Assembly (NCBI GenBank): GCA_030068145.1
Contig: JAPJBO010000496.1
Location: 62,001-126,000, forward strand
Length of the DNA: 64,000 nucleotides
Direction: 5' to 3'
DNA from: Diplonema papillatum
Lineage: Eukaryota; Euglenozoa; Diplonemea; Diplonemida; Diplonemidae
A program made the translations under genes and the position numbers. The first letter of the stretch is position 1. Each line of letters starts with the position of its first letter. Positions 45,401 through 53,576 of this stretch are shown here, in pieces. The notes beneath the pieces were generated by a model. The model saw nothing but the letters and a program-made list of their open reading frames with translations. It was not told the DNA's origin and searched no databases.

Positions 45401-45786
45401 ACCCGCAAGTCCACGGGCACGATGGCGGCCTTCCCCGAAGGAGCCTGCTGCGCCTTCCACAGCAGCCTCCCGCCCTTCTGCGCCGCCCGCAGCCCCGCCG
45501 CGTCCCCGGACTCCGTTTCAACCTGTTCGCCGGTTGCCGCGCAGGCCCACCGGCCGCCGTAGCACTCGGCCGCCGTCACTTCCGGGGGCTCCTTCACGCC
45601 GTTCTCCGCCGCGTTTTCGCCCTGCGGCAGCACCACGCGGATGCTCACGTCCCCGGGCACCAGGCCGCGGTCGATCAGCCCCTCGACGCTCACGGCCACG
45701 ACGCGCCGGTCGTCCGCGGCCGGCGGCGGGCCCTGCGCCGCCGCCGCCGCCGCCTTCTCCCCGGGCCTCCCGCCCTTCGCAGGCAT
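35471..45786 (-). CDS. CFAP92/KIAA1257-like (DUF4550) protein, four exons
   Basis: Proposed join on the minus strand: 45786-45015, 43632-42186, 38657-37535, 36454-35471, total 4,326 nt, 1,441 residues. Introns are GT-AG: 43633-45014 (GTACGC to CCGCAG, phase 1), 38658-42185 (GTATAA to TTACAG, phase 2) and 36455-37534 (GTGTGT to CTCACAG, phase 0); all phases match. Features resembling the vertebrate CFAP92/KIAA1257 family are WLPLCVTIKAVSDIPDL (exon 2), FRILVVEGL and the segment ending DAFPPASDIILLERMYGT (exon 3). In animals this protein is a putative cilia/flagella-associated protein of unknown mechanism. Ala/Pro-rich linkers separate the conserved blocks. The introns carry mobile elements, a USP fragment and a partial exon 2 duplicate. 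The family call is from memory of motif order, without alignment; the exon chain is the stronger claim. Confidence 0.65.
36505..37130. repeat. Direct duplication within intron 3 of the CFAP92-like gene
   Basis: 36505-36725 and 36845-37120 share GAACTTCTTACCTCG, CGGACCGGCCGCGTTGCTGC, ACTAAACTGCACT and CAGTTTTTCGGGAGGGGAG in order. The second copy has a 15-bp ATACCATGCCGCATCCG-type expansion (four units, about 36990-37055). Confidence 0.75.
37535..38657 (-). CDS. CFAP92-like gene, exon 3
   Basis: The acceptor TTACAG precedes YAAVLTGCGAAAVRL. Contains GDVVSGFEVIDGEFRILVVE, HENVDEVDMRAGG, SNYVKRRVPEGVLSAVKKL and SDALLLDAFPPASDIILLER. The last is the segment most like animal CFAP92 proteins. The donor is GCTGAG/GTGTGTG. 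Confidence 0.65.
38877..39094 (+). mobile_element. Family A element in intron 2
   Basis: Full-length copy, nearly identical to 41946-42162, antisense to the host gene. It directly abuts the left half of a family C element. Confidence 0.6.
39098..39225 (+). mobile_element. Family C element, left half
   Basis: Runs from ACATTTCCGGAGTTGGGGCT to AACCTCTCTGGGG and then a long G run. The missing right half resumes at 41091; compare the uninterrupted copy at 41706-41940. Confidence 0.6.
39614..39826 (-). CDS. Possible small single-pass membrane protein
   Basis: 70 codons from ATG at 39826. A hydrophobic stretch of about 20 residues (ITFIAGVVVVSVAIVALLA) is followed by a strongly basic KERDREKKSAREKRK tail. 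That layout fits a membrane anchor with cytosolic tail. It lies inside intron 2 of the CFAP92-like gene and inside the segment that splits a family C element. No homologue is recognised, and chance is possible. Confidence 0.25.
   Translation of the reverse strand: MATPAQHVERGGPLITFIAGVVVVSVAIVALLAKERDREKKSAREKRKDNVIFRKRRVTRTPEKIITPKK
40183..41086 (-). pseudogene. Ubiquitin-specific protease C-terminal fragment with C2H2-like finger
   Basis: The frame reads GYQLFVACLENGWTTSVRCN then ACGR (the CxxC of a USP zinc ribbon). Later come LAAVVVHMGEDTASGHYVTY (His box) and GWILFDDLHVTSV, the typical end of the catalytic fold. After a Pro/Ser linker there is a finger-like RCQHCSIECTRDGQRFQG, then H...CH, ending at 40183. 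The catalytic Cys box and the N-terminal half are absent. The frame is open to about 41086, where it runs into family C sequence, and has no usable ATG. Probably a deubiquitinase relic, possibly carried by a mobile element. Confidence 0.6.
41091..41191 (+). mobile_element. Family C element, right half
   Basis: Resumes in a G run with TTTCCTGTATTAGCAC and ends GTTCCGGAAATGTTCCC. Together with 39098-39225 it makes one element interrupted by about 1.87 kb. Confidence 0.6.
41192..41705. repeat. Intron 2 stretch with TCTTCTAAGA motifs
   Basis: TAATCTTCTAAGA followed by a short inverted match (GATCTTCGATCTT, GATCTGCGATCTT or GACTAGCGTCTT) occurs near 41280, 41575 and 41687. GAGCGTGAGCGGTTGTG at 41603 is shared with 610 and 37393. 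No gene. Confidence 0.45.
41706..41940 (+). mobile_element. Family C element, complete
   Basis: ACATTTCCGGAGTTGGGGCT at the left and CCGTTGTTCCGGAAATGTTC at the right are imperfect inverted repeats. Non-coding. Confidence 0.6.
41946..42162 (+). mobile_element. Family A element beside the exon 2 donor
   Basis: Full copy. Its right end is 24 bp from the CFAP92-like exon 2 boundary at 42186. Confidence 0.6.
42186..43632 (-). CDS. CFAP92-like gene, exon 2
   Basis: The acceptor CCGCAG precedes a frame reading TVLCEFSFSLAPHVVGDVL, then SGRQQREWLPLCVTIKAV, a His/Leu-rich patch (HARHLGLHHHALYLLGEI) and SLYKYLFSANLRIELRDR, which reads like a C2-type strand pattern. The rest is poly-Ala and Ser-rich. 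The donor is GACAG/GTATAA. A family A element lies only 24 bp inside the intron from this donor. Confidence 0.65.
43880..44050 (-). pseudogene. Duplicated piece of CFAP92-like exon 2 within intron 1
   Basis: Encodes ETFADDPPDDPAARAAART and WLPLCVTIKAVSDIPDLNP, almost identical to exon 2 (43305-43475). It lacks splice sites, so it is a partial intragenic duplication. Confidence 0.8.
44155..44370. repeat. 70-bp tandem repeat, three copies, intron 1
   Basis: TCATTCG, then AAGACAGTCATGGATA, then CAACCGCCACGGGGCACTCC, starting at 44161, 44231 and 44301. A related single unit is near 61165-61200. Confidence 0.8.
44402..44715 (+). repeat. Tandem pair of family D repeats, intron 1
   Basis: Two copies about 149 bp apart, both with AACGTGCTTGGAATGGG and CGGACCATCATCAGCG. 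They are close to the copy at 13010-13165. Confidence 0.75.
45015..45786 (-). CDS. CFAP92-like gene, exon 1
   Basis: ATG at 45786; residues 1-257 plus one base. It starts MPAKGGRPGEK, then an Ala/Pro stretch, then a folded-looking domain (RRVVAVSVEGLIDRG to TVDTVRGVLSQQLTVQIVSK) that may be a beta-sandwich. A Lys/Glu/Ala tail leads to the donor GCCG/GTACGC. The 5' end with its upstream flank is duplicated at 54885-55290 and partly at 57775-57860. Confidence 0.65.
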
Positions 45787-46180
45787 CGCCCCCCGGGGTG
45801 AGCGCGGGGCGGGGCGTCTTATTCAGACGCTGCCCGGTTTATTCTCAGTTTAATGTTCAGGCAGGACACTGCCTCTCTCATGCATAGGTGTTTGTGTTTG
45901 TACGCGTGACGGAATAGTTAGAGGGTAGTGGGAACCCCCACCGCCCCTTCCTGTTTTATGTGTCGCGTTTGTGTTGGGTTTCATGCATCGCTTCGCTTGG
46001 CACCGCGTTTTCTCCCTGCACTTGAAACTGTCAGCGGGGAACTTTTCCGGCCAACTTTTTAGGGGGGGGGGCCAACATTTTTAGAAATTCGGTACTCTTG
46101 TTTTCGCTTTACTTATCCAATGATGGGAAGACGGTACGGTGCAAGTTGTGGCGCGCCTCTGCTTTACAGGCCTTTGCTTT
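45632..46180. repeat. Source segment of a duplication (5' end of CFAP92-like gene plus flank)
   Basis: 45632-46040 matches 54885-55290, and 46085-46175 matches 55540-55650. The segment includes the start codon region and about 400 bp upstream, so it probably holds the promoter. CCTGTTTTATGTGTCG and ATCCAATGATGGGAAGACGG are shared landmarks. Confidence 0.75.
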
Positions 46181-46196
46181 ATGTATTTTTTTTTGG

Positions 46197-46275
46197 GCTT
46201 TTTATCTAATAGCCACCTGCTAACTTTTTATTTAGCTTATAGCCACCTAAAGTAAAACTTTTTAATTAGCTTAGG
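46197..46275 (+). mobile_element. Solo end of the Mutator-like element
   Basis: GGGCTTTTTATCTAATAGCC onward equals the outer left end of the element at 49878 for about 75 bp, then diverges. Confidence 0.65.
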
Positions 46276-46333
46276 GCTGACTATTTTTTATTTTTGGCTC
46301 GCGCTCGCGCGCGCCCGAATTTTTGCGAAACCT

Positions 46334-46630
46334 CGAAAAATACTCGACGTAGCTGCTTCGACTCCGAATGGAAGGGGGGAAATATAGAGGTAAGGGGCAA
46401 ATACAATACAAACACAATCTGATTTGTTCTTCGCTTACACCACCGTGTGTTGTTTTCTCACTCAGGATTTTTTGACCTGTTGTGTTTGTGTGATTTGTCG
46501 TGTAGGGGTAGACCCGCATGACCTCACGTCCGTTCAACACGTGGTTCGGTAGTTACAGCACTTGGGATCCCTTCTGTTCTTTGTCGGGCAGCATCGTCGA
46601 GCATTTCCTTTCAAGCTGGCGCTTATGTAA
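46334..46630 (+). mobile_element. Family B element, longest copy
   Basis: AAATACTCGACGTAGCTGC at the left and GCAGCATCGTCGAGCATTTC at the right are inverted repeats. The flanks are A/T-rich. Confidence 0.6.
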
Positions 46631-47278
46631 AAAAAAAATAGTTGGGAAAAAAAAATAGTTTGTGCAGGGTCGAACTCGGACGACTCCGCTACTTCTGGTC
46701 ACCTGGACCACTTCGGGCACTCGGAAATTTTTGAGTTATCACAGACGCAGAAGTCCCCGCCTGGGAATACCTGCAAACTGCAGACACGACTCCAATGGCG
46801 GTCAATACCAGGTGCCCAGCCAAAAGGGATCTCAACCATAGTTGGGGCAGCCCCAGGGCTGGCTGTTTTTGGCATGGCAAGAAACTATGCCTTGAACGAT
46901 ACACAGTCGTGCAAGAAAATGAGAACCCTTCAAAAAAAGTCACAAGACTTTCAATTCTGTGGTGCAGACGATGCCCATTGGAGCACCTGTGCAGTACTAC
47001 GGCTGCACAGGCGCAACACTGCTACATAGGAAGGAAGGTAGGAAAACGAGAACTGCTTGCAAGCGAGTCGGATGAGCCTGTGCTCTGTTTGTGTGGAAAG
47101 CCATCTAACTGCGATTGACTGAGGCTGAGGGGCGAAGAAGAACCCCTTGTGTTGTGAGACTGTACCTGGCCCGGAATCTGGGGTCATGGGACGATGGCCC
47201 TACTACTGCTGGCACTGGGCTCGTGAGCTTGCCCATCCTTTTGGAAACATCTGCCACACTGTGGGCACCTTTTAGGCT
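46631..47278. other. Region upstream of the piggyBac remnant
   Basis: A 107-codon plus-strand frame (46795-47118) ends CLCGKPSNCD but is not recognised. It may be a decayed upstream part of the transposase. A pyrimidine-rich TTGTTTCCTTCCAG at 47305-47318 could be a splice acceptor. Confidence 0.3.
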
Positions 47279-48010
47279 GTGGAACTGCTTATTCGCATTG
47301 TTTCCTTCCAGTTTCCTGGCATCTGCAGTGAACTTAACGAAGCCGGGAGCGTCGACGGCAAGGTGGAGAAGCCGGATATCGTCAGCTCGTACAACACGCA
47401 CATGGGCGGCGTCGACATGGGCGATCAGCTCATGGCGAGTTGCGGGCGACTCATGAAGGGCCGGCGTTGGTACCTCAAACTTTTCTACTTAGTCGAGGTC
47501 TCCAGTGTGAATGCCTACATCGTGTGGAAAATGCTTAGGACTGACAAGAAAGGAAGAACACCTTCAATTCCCGATTTCAAGCGCAAGCTGGTGATGGAGC
47601 TCCTTTCCGCCGAAAAGGACTGCCCAACAGGGTGATCTACAGAGACGGGAACCCCTTCCAACAAAACGATGCCGCCACCCTCACCTTCGCCCCAATTTGC
47701 TCGCAAGACAGAAAAGCAGAAGCACGGCGTTAAGCACAGGTTGAACGGGCTATTTCACAACCTGCAGCGACAGTGCATATGCCACGTGCAGCGCAAAGGT
47801 GCTCTTTACAAATGCAAGCAGTGCGATGTCCCTCTTTGCCCTGTGGAGGGTTTCGGAAGGTACCACACCATGGCGCAACATCTCTTCGATGACCCAACCA
47901 TGCAAGGCACCGTTGACCGTTTGAAGGACCCCAACGGCCGGCACTTCAAGAGAGGGAGGGATCTTACACTGTCGGCTGGCCACAGAATCAGCAACGTTGC
48001 AAAGAAGTAG
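47279..48010 (+). pseudogene. piggyBac-type transposase, C-terminal part
   Basis: The frame contains EKPDIVSSYNTHMGGVDMGD, where GGVD is the conserved block with the last catalytic Asp, followed by the RRWYLKLFYLVEVSSVNAYI helix typical of piggyBac. An in-frame TGA interrupts at 47633-47635. The same frame then continues with a Cys-rich C-terminal finger (CICHVQRKG, then YKCKQCDVPLCPVEGFGRYH), as in piggyBac transposases. The N-terminal DNA-binding part and the first two Asp blocks are missing. It looks like a disabled copy; a recoded stop is possible but unsupported. Confidence 0.75.
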
Positions 48011-48129
48011 TGGAATCAGAGACCCTTTCTCCTCGTCGCTGCACCAAATCAAATGATCATCTCTTCACACGCCCGTTTTTCCCTGTCCGCCTTCGAGCAC
48101 TCACCCCGTCTTTTGCTACTGTCCCATGC

Positions 48130-48470
48130 TGGCTGGGTCCCGGGTTTCGCGGTGGCATCTGTTCGTCACACGGGCAACAGTTTTGTCAGATGAAGGGCGC
48201 ATTTGAAAGATCTGTGACGAATCTTTCCAAAGAAGCAAACACCGACCACTTTAGTTGGATATGCACTGGCTGGGTGTGGCTTGGGTCCCTGGCACGTGCC
48301 AGAGCTTGGGTTCTGTAATGAGCACAGGCAAGAACTCGAAAAACACCCATTTCTGGCCAGGCCCCAAGTTTTGCAGTGGCATCTGCTTGGCAGCTTGGGC
48401 AGCAGTTTTGTCCGATGAAGGGTGATTTTGAAAGATTTGTGACATATCTTTCCAAAGAAGTAAGTATGGA
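48130..48470. repeat. Direct repeats downstream of the piggyBac remnant
   Basis: GTTTTGTCMGATGAAGGG, then GAAAGATYTGTGAC and TCTTTCCAAAGAAG occur at 48180-48238 and 48408-48462. GGTGGCATCTG / AGTGGCATCTG precedes each. Confidence 0.6.
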
Positions 48471-48540
48471 TTACTTTCGTTGTGTCTTCATATTCATAGT
48501 TGAGATGATCTCCGCAACTTTTTTTGATTTTTCAACCTAT

Positions 48541-49825
48541 ATATATGGTACGATGCCAAAAGGGGGGGGGGGGGGGTTTGGGCAGATGTTTTATGGCATA
48601 GTAAGATACTGGGCATGTGGGGTATGGGACCCATATCCCCCCCAGAAACCATTTTTTCGGGCCGGTTTTGGGGCCAAATGCCCTCGGAGAGCCTTCTTCT
48701 GAGCGCAAAACTCTGTTTCTGTGGGTTTCGAGGCCCCGCACGGTGCACTCCAGCATCGTGTGGGGGTGTTAACTGTGCGGCCAAAGTGTCGGGCGTGGGC
48801 ACACCTGCTAGATCCAGTGTGCCACACCCGCAAATCCAGCGTGAAATCCACTGACACCCAAAAATCCAGTGCGGAATCCAGTGTGACACCCGCAAATCCA
48901 GTGTGAAACCCACTGTACACCAGCTAAAACAGTTCCCCAAGTTGGATCGAGTCACCTGTCGTCCAACGCAAATCAATCATCAAGGAGGCGAGGCCCCTGG
49001 TTGTTAAAAAAGCTGACCCCAGGTTCTTCTGGCAGTATTGGCAACTTTTATTGGCAGAAATCGGCTTGTCGGATCGAAAGAAGTGAGTTTGCTGCTGGTA
49101 ACCTCACGAAGGCGATGGCTAATCGTGTTCCCTTCTGCAGGTGTCGCACACGTCCGGCCAGGTGTTCGAACCGGGCACCACGTAGCTGGCGGTACGTGGT
49201 GTACGACACCTTTGCCGTTAGTTGGCCTTCTTCGTCCACCAGCCTGTGCTAGAAGGATTTGTGCGACGAACGTCTTGTGCACGACAGCTTTTCCGTGACC
49301 CACGACGTCGGTGGTTGCCTCCACGAGATCGTCGAATGCCTGCTGCCTCATGGGTCACCTTTGTCGGTCGCCCTCTGTACAGAGACCCCGGGCGCAATCG
49401 GGTCAACTCCTGCAGCTTTCATCAGAAAGGCTCTCGTCGCTCTAAAGTGTCTCCGCATGGAGCCCTGTGACCTATCGGACTTCGTGTGCGTCTTGCCTTG
49501 CAAATTTTTGAGCCAATTCTTCGAACGAAACGCATTTACGAGTCACGCATTCTGAGAACAGAGTTAAGCTCCTGTTCTGGGTGGGTGCTGCCGCCGTAGC
49601 CATTGTACAGTCGTAACCCTACCTGGGGCCTCAAAGTCCACAACAACTGAGTTTTGCGCTCAGAAAAAGGTTCTCCGAGGGCATTGGACCCCAAAATCGG
49701 CCCGAAAACATGGTTTCTGGGGGGGTATGGGTCCTATACCCCACATGCCCAGTATCTGACTATACCAGAAAACATCTGCCCAAACCCCCCCCCCCCTTTT
49801 TGCATCGTCTCATGTATCTATATGT
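48541..49825. mobile_element. Element with about 180-bp inverted ends
   Basis: 48541-48722 and 49645-49825 are inverted copies, for example GGTTTGGGCAGATGTTTTAT against CAGAAAACATCTGCCCAAAC, and TTCTGAGCGCAAAACTC against GAGTTTTGCGCTCAGAAAA. The 0.9 kb interior has short unrecognised frames on both strands (up to 115 codons). Target duplications are not clear. Non-autonomous or decayed. Confidence 0.6.
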
Positions 49826-49848
49826 CTCCCGTCCGTAAGGGGTTAAAT
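49826..49848 (-). mobile_element. Possible piggyBac terminal end
   Basis: GTCTCCCGTCCGTAAGGGG is followed directly by TTAA, the piggyBac target site. The sequence is inverted relative to 22226. Its partner end near 47 kb was not found. Confidence 0.35.
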
Positions 49849-49877
49849 ATTTTCTTTCTACTTTCCCGATATTTATA

Positions 49878-50415
49878 GGGCTTTTTATCTAATAGCCACC
49901 TGCTAACTTTTTATTTAGCTTATAGCCACCTAAAGTAAAACTTTTTAATTAGCTTATAGCACTTTCAAATCTTTTTATTTAGCTTATAGCCACAAAAAAC
50001 TTTTTATTTAGCTTATAGCCACAAAAAACTTTTTATTTAGCTTATAGCCAGGAGGTCCTGAAACTTTTTTTTTAGCTTATAGCCACCTGGTGAAAACTTG
50101 GTCGAAAATTTTGGTCAAAATTTTTTGGTCAAAAAATTGGCCAAAAAATTTGGTCAAAAAAAATGGGTCAAAATTTTTGGTCATAATTTTGGGTCAAAAA
50201 TTTTTGGTCAAAAAAAATCGGTCAAAAAAAATCGGTCAAAATTTTTGGCCAAAAAATTTGGTCAAAAAAAATCGGTCAAAATTTTTGGTCAAGACTTTGA
50301 GTCAAATTTTTTTGGTCAAAAAATTTGATCAAAAAAAATCGGTCAAAATTTTTGGTCAAAATTTTTGGTCAATTGTTAGCCAATCTGAGAAAAATCACAC
50401 ACGGAATTCGAACCC
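49878..50415 (+). repeat. Left inverted end of the MULE, built from two repeat blocks
   Basis: Block 1 (49878-50090) repeats TTTTTATTTAGCTTATAGCC about 7 times. Block 2 (50095-50375) repeats TTGGTCAAAA units more than 20 times. The end closes with ATTCGAAC near 50410, mirrored on the right. Confidence 0.85.
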
Positions 50416-50552
50416 AGAAAACCCTTTGCCGTGCTGTGCCAGCTACTGGAGTGGCCACACCTATTTGCACACGTTCATCTTCGCTGCAGGTAGGGGTTTT
50501 CGGGCGGTTTGGGCGCGTTGGAAGGTTCCCAACCCACAAAGCTGTGTCGCAA

Positions 50553-53500
50553 ATGTCTTCAGTCGGTGTCTTGGATGCAATCCTTCAGTTGGAGAAGTTT
50601 GTCAGCTCTGCGGATGATCTCATTCCGTTACTGACTTACGCCGCGCAGCACGACGTTGGGAATATTGTTGTTGGGCTGCAGGCTTCTCCCACCGTTCTAG
50701 TCAAAACCCTGCAGCGTATTGTGCAGCAACTGCCACCCTTGTCATGTACACCCTCTGTGCCCGGAACACCATCAACAGCGCAAAAGTCTCCCACGTCCGT
50801 GACATCCGCACCGACCGTGCCAGCGCCCGCTCCAGATTCAACGGCACAAATGCCCCCTACGTCCGCGACATCCGCACCGACCGTGCCAGCACCCGCTCCA
50901 GATTCAACGGCACAAATGCCGTCTACGTCCGCGACATCCGCACCGACCGTAGCACCCGCTCCAGATTCAACGGCACAAATGCCGTCTACGTCCGCGACAT
51001 CCGCACCGACCGTAGCACCCGCTCCAGATTCAACGGCACAAATGCCCCCTACTTCCGCGACATCCGCACCGACCGTGCCAGCAGCTCCAGATTCAACGGC
51101 ACAAATACCGTCTACGTCCGCGACATCCGCACCGACCGTGCCAGCACCTGCACCAGATTCTGCGGCATCTGCCCCGTCTGTTGCGCCTGGCGCCTCTGCC
51201 TCCAGCTTCCCTTGTATCGGAGACACTTATCCTCACAACAGCGATTTCTGTGACGCTGTGTTCAGGGCCACATTTGCAGCATCAAGCACAAACGTGTGCA
51301 AGAGAATGGATGCCAAGAGGACGCTGTTCCGGTGCAAGCAGAAACAGTCAAACGGCGGCTGCTGCCAGTTCAAATGCAACGCCTACAAGAGGGAAGACGG
51401 CCAACTCCGCGTATCGCAGAGCGTGGCCCACACCTGCTGCAACTTGCAACAGACGGAGAAAACGACGAGCCGATTTTCGGCACCGTGGCTTGCTCGGGAG
51501 GTGGGCGACCTCATGCAAACGAAGGTCGATCTGACGCCTGCTCAGATCCAGGCCTTCGTGAAGTCCCGCATGGGGATGGATATCACATACGCGGTAGCGT
51601 GGGATGCCAAGGAGAAAGCGCTGGATGAGACGAGGTTGCGCGCGGCGGCTGGTTTCGCAAGACTTCGCGGGTATTTCGAGCGTCTGGCTCAGCACGACCC
51701 AGACTGCATCTGGGATGTGCAAACGAAGGAGGTAGAAGGAGAGGAACGATTCAGGTCGTGCTTCGTGACCTTTGGTGCTTGCAGAGCCGCTATGCGTGTG
51801 GCTCTGCCCATTGTTTCTGTGGATGGAACGTTCCTTAAGGGAAGTCTCAAGGGGACTCTTCTTGTTGCTGTGGGAAAGGATGCGGACGGTGGACTGTTTC
51901 CTGTCGCCTTTTCACTGTGCTCTGGCGAGGACGAGGAGTCTTGGACTGCCTTCTTCACACAGTTGAAGCAGGCGATTCCATTCGATGTGGTCATGAGCGA
52001 CCGCGATAAAGGTATCATTGCGGCTGCTAGTCGAGTGATACCGGAGAAAGCTTCCCTCTCGTGCACGGAGCATATCAAAAAAAACGTGAAGTCACACTTT
52101 GGTGCAGGGTCGTGCAGCAGTGTCTGGAAGGCTTCCAGGGCCCTGACGAAAGAGCAGTTCGAGGAAGAGATGCTCGCATTGGAAAAGCAGAAGAAGGGTA
52201 ACGTCGCCCAGTACTTGACCAATATCCAGGGCTGCTTCAGCAGTGCGTTCATCGGAACGTGTCGCTTCTCACAGTTCACGAGCAACGATGCAGAGTCTCT
52301 GAATGCGGCGTTGTTGCCGATCCGGGAGTCTCCGAATGTAGTGATCTTGTTTGATCGCCTCCGGGTGTACACACAGGAGCTCTTTCACACGCGTAGGGGC
52401 ATGTTGGCTAATGCATCAGCATCATCTTGCGTGCCATCGGTAGGCAAGATGTTGGGACGGTTGTTAGTGGAGGCTGCGCCAATGGTGGTGCGGCCTGCAG
52501 GTGACGGGAAGTATGAAGTAGTGCTCAAGCAGCAGCGGGAGGCAGTGGAGTTACGTGAAGACGACTTCACGTGCTCGTGTTTAGAGAGCAAGCTTGTGAC
52601 CGCGTTACCCTGCGTTCACGTGGCGGCGGCGGCTCGGGCGGAAGAACGGAGCATCCTGGACGTCGTCCATCCGCGCTGGAAGATTCTGGCCTATCGGAAG
52701 ACATACGCCGGAATCATCTCCCCGCTTCCTGGCTTGCTGGGAATTCGTGAAGACAGCCTCAAGCCCCCTGTCTTCAAGAAGTCGAAAGGCCGGCCGCAAA
52801 AGAAGCGACATCGATCGCATGGCGAAGACGAGAAAGTTCTCCCCGACCCCAAAAAACGGCTCGTTGTGTGCTCAAACTGTCTCCAGTGTGGACACAATCG
52901 AGCAACGTGCAAGCACCCAGCTGCACCCAGGGTTGAAAAGAAGGAAAAGGTGGAAAAGGTGGAGAAGGGGAAGAAGGGGGCGGGGGGAGACAACGGGGAT
53001 AAAGTGGGTCCTGTGGACCGACAGGGTGACTGGTCAACATACCCCATGTACGTCCGCGAGGTTCTGGAGAAAACGAAGACTGACGCAATGGACGTCGAGC
53101 GGGACGGCAACTGCTTTTACTGGGCATTGCTGGAGTCGGAGTTTCCGTTTTTTGCGGCTTACAAGAGCTTGCATCTTGGGCATGCCAAGCTAAGGGCACA
53201 CTTGTTTAGCCAGGTTCCCCCCCCCGAAATACACACAAGGCTCCGAGAGCAAGTGGAGCTAGGGGGGCCCACCTATGAGGCATGGACAGCAGCCGCCAAG
53301 CAAAACAAGGCATGGGCGGATGCAGAAACACTGCTACTGGCAGTGTGCATCTACCATGTTCGCTTCGTCTGCATCACCCTCCGCCTTTCCGGCGAAAAAA
53401 CAGATTTTAGTATGACAACCACAGAACCACCACAGAAACCTGCGGCAGCAACTGTGTACCTGCTGCACGAGGATGGACACCACTTTTCAATTATTCGAGG

Positions 53501-53576
53501 GTGCCCTCCGAGTGCCCTCATGAGGAGGATCCCACTCAGCCGTCGGTACACGATAAAGCTGACAGAAGAGAAGTGA
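50553..53576 (+). CDS. MULE transposase with C-terminal OTU-type protease domain
   Basis: 1,007 residues from the ATG at 50553; the frame upstream is only terminal-repeat sequence. Order: helical N-terminus 1-60; six Thr/Ser/Pro repeats (TSATSAPTVPAPAPDSTAQM type) at about 75-215; Cys-rich DNA-binding-like region C249, C271, C280-C281, C285, H303, C305-C306; MULE DDE domain with D424 (VDGTFLKG), D483 (MSDRDKG), C504/H507 and E581 (SNDAESLN); SWIM finger C674/C676/C687/H689; a CCHC-like knuckle at C773-C786; a Lys/Glu linker; then an OTU-like domain with D851-G-N-C854 and H976/H977 (EDGHHFSII). The transposase acts on the flanking inverted ends. The OTU part would be a deubiquitinating-type cysteine protease; its role in transposition is unknown. 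All key residues appear intact. Confidence 0.85.
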   Translation: MSSVGVLDAILQLEKFVSSADDLIPLLTYAAQHDVGNIVVGLQASPTVLVKTLQRIVQQLPPLSCTPSVPGTPSTAQKSPTSVTSAPTVPAPAPDSTAQMPPTSATSAPTVPAPAPDSTAQMPSTSATSAPTVAPAPDSTAQMPSTSATSAPTVAPAPDSTAQMPPTSATSAPTVPAAPDSTAQIPSTSATSAPTVPAPAPDSAASAPSVAPGASASSFPCIGDTYPHNSDFCDAVFRATFAASSTNVCKRMDAKRTLFRCKQKQSNGGCCQFKCNAYKREDGQLRVSQSVAHTCCNLQQTEKTTSRFSAPWLAREVGDLMQTKVDLTPAQIQAFVKSRMGMDITYAVAWDAKEKALDETRLRAAAGFARLRGYFERLAQHDPDCIWDVQTKEVEGEERFRSCFVTFGACRAAMRVALPIVSVDGTFLKGSLKGTLLVAVGKDADGGLFPVAFSLCSGEDEESWTAFFTQLKQAIPFDVVMSDRDKGIIAAASRVIPEKASLSCTEHIKKNVKSHFGAGSCSSVWKASRALTKEQFEEEMLALEKQKKGNVAQYLTNIQGCFSSAFIGTCRFSQFTSNDAESLNAALLPIRESPNVVILFDRLRVYTQELFHTRRGMLANASASSCVPSVGKMLGRLLVEAAPMVVRPAGDGKYEVVLKQQREAVELREDDFTCSCLESKLVTALPCVHVAAAARAEERSILDVVHPRWKILAYRKTYAGIISPLPGLLGIREDSLKPPVFKKSKGRPQKKRHRSHGEDEKVLPDPKKRLVVCSNCLQCGHNRATCKHPAAPRVEKKEKVEKVEKGKKGAGGDNGDKVGPVDRQGDWSTYPMYVREVLEKTKTDAMDVERDGNCFYWALLESEFPFFAAYKSLHLGHAKLRAHLFSQVPPPEIHTRLREQVELGGPTYEAWTAAAKQNKAWADAETLLLAVCIYHVRFVCITLRLSGEKTDFSMTTTEPPQKPAAATVYLLHEDGHHFSIIRGCPPSALMRRIPLSRRYTIKLTEEK

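Noticed and set aside
46755-46790. Short match to the 3' part of 5S rRNA (CGCCTGGGAATACC)
   Set aside because: The preceding bases do not continue the 5S match and no internal promoter boxes are seen.
49004-49555. Overlapping frames of 82-115 codons on both strands
   Set aside because: Inside the element with 180-bp inverted arms; no family recognised and no frame clearly preferred.
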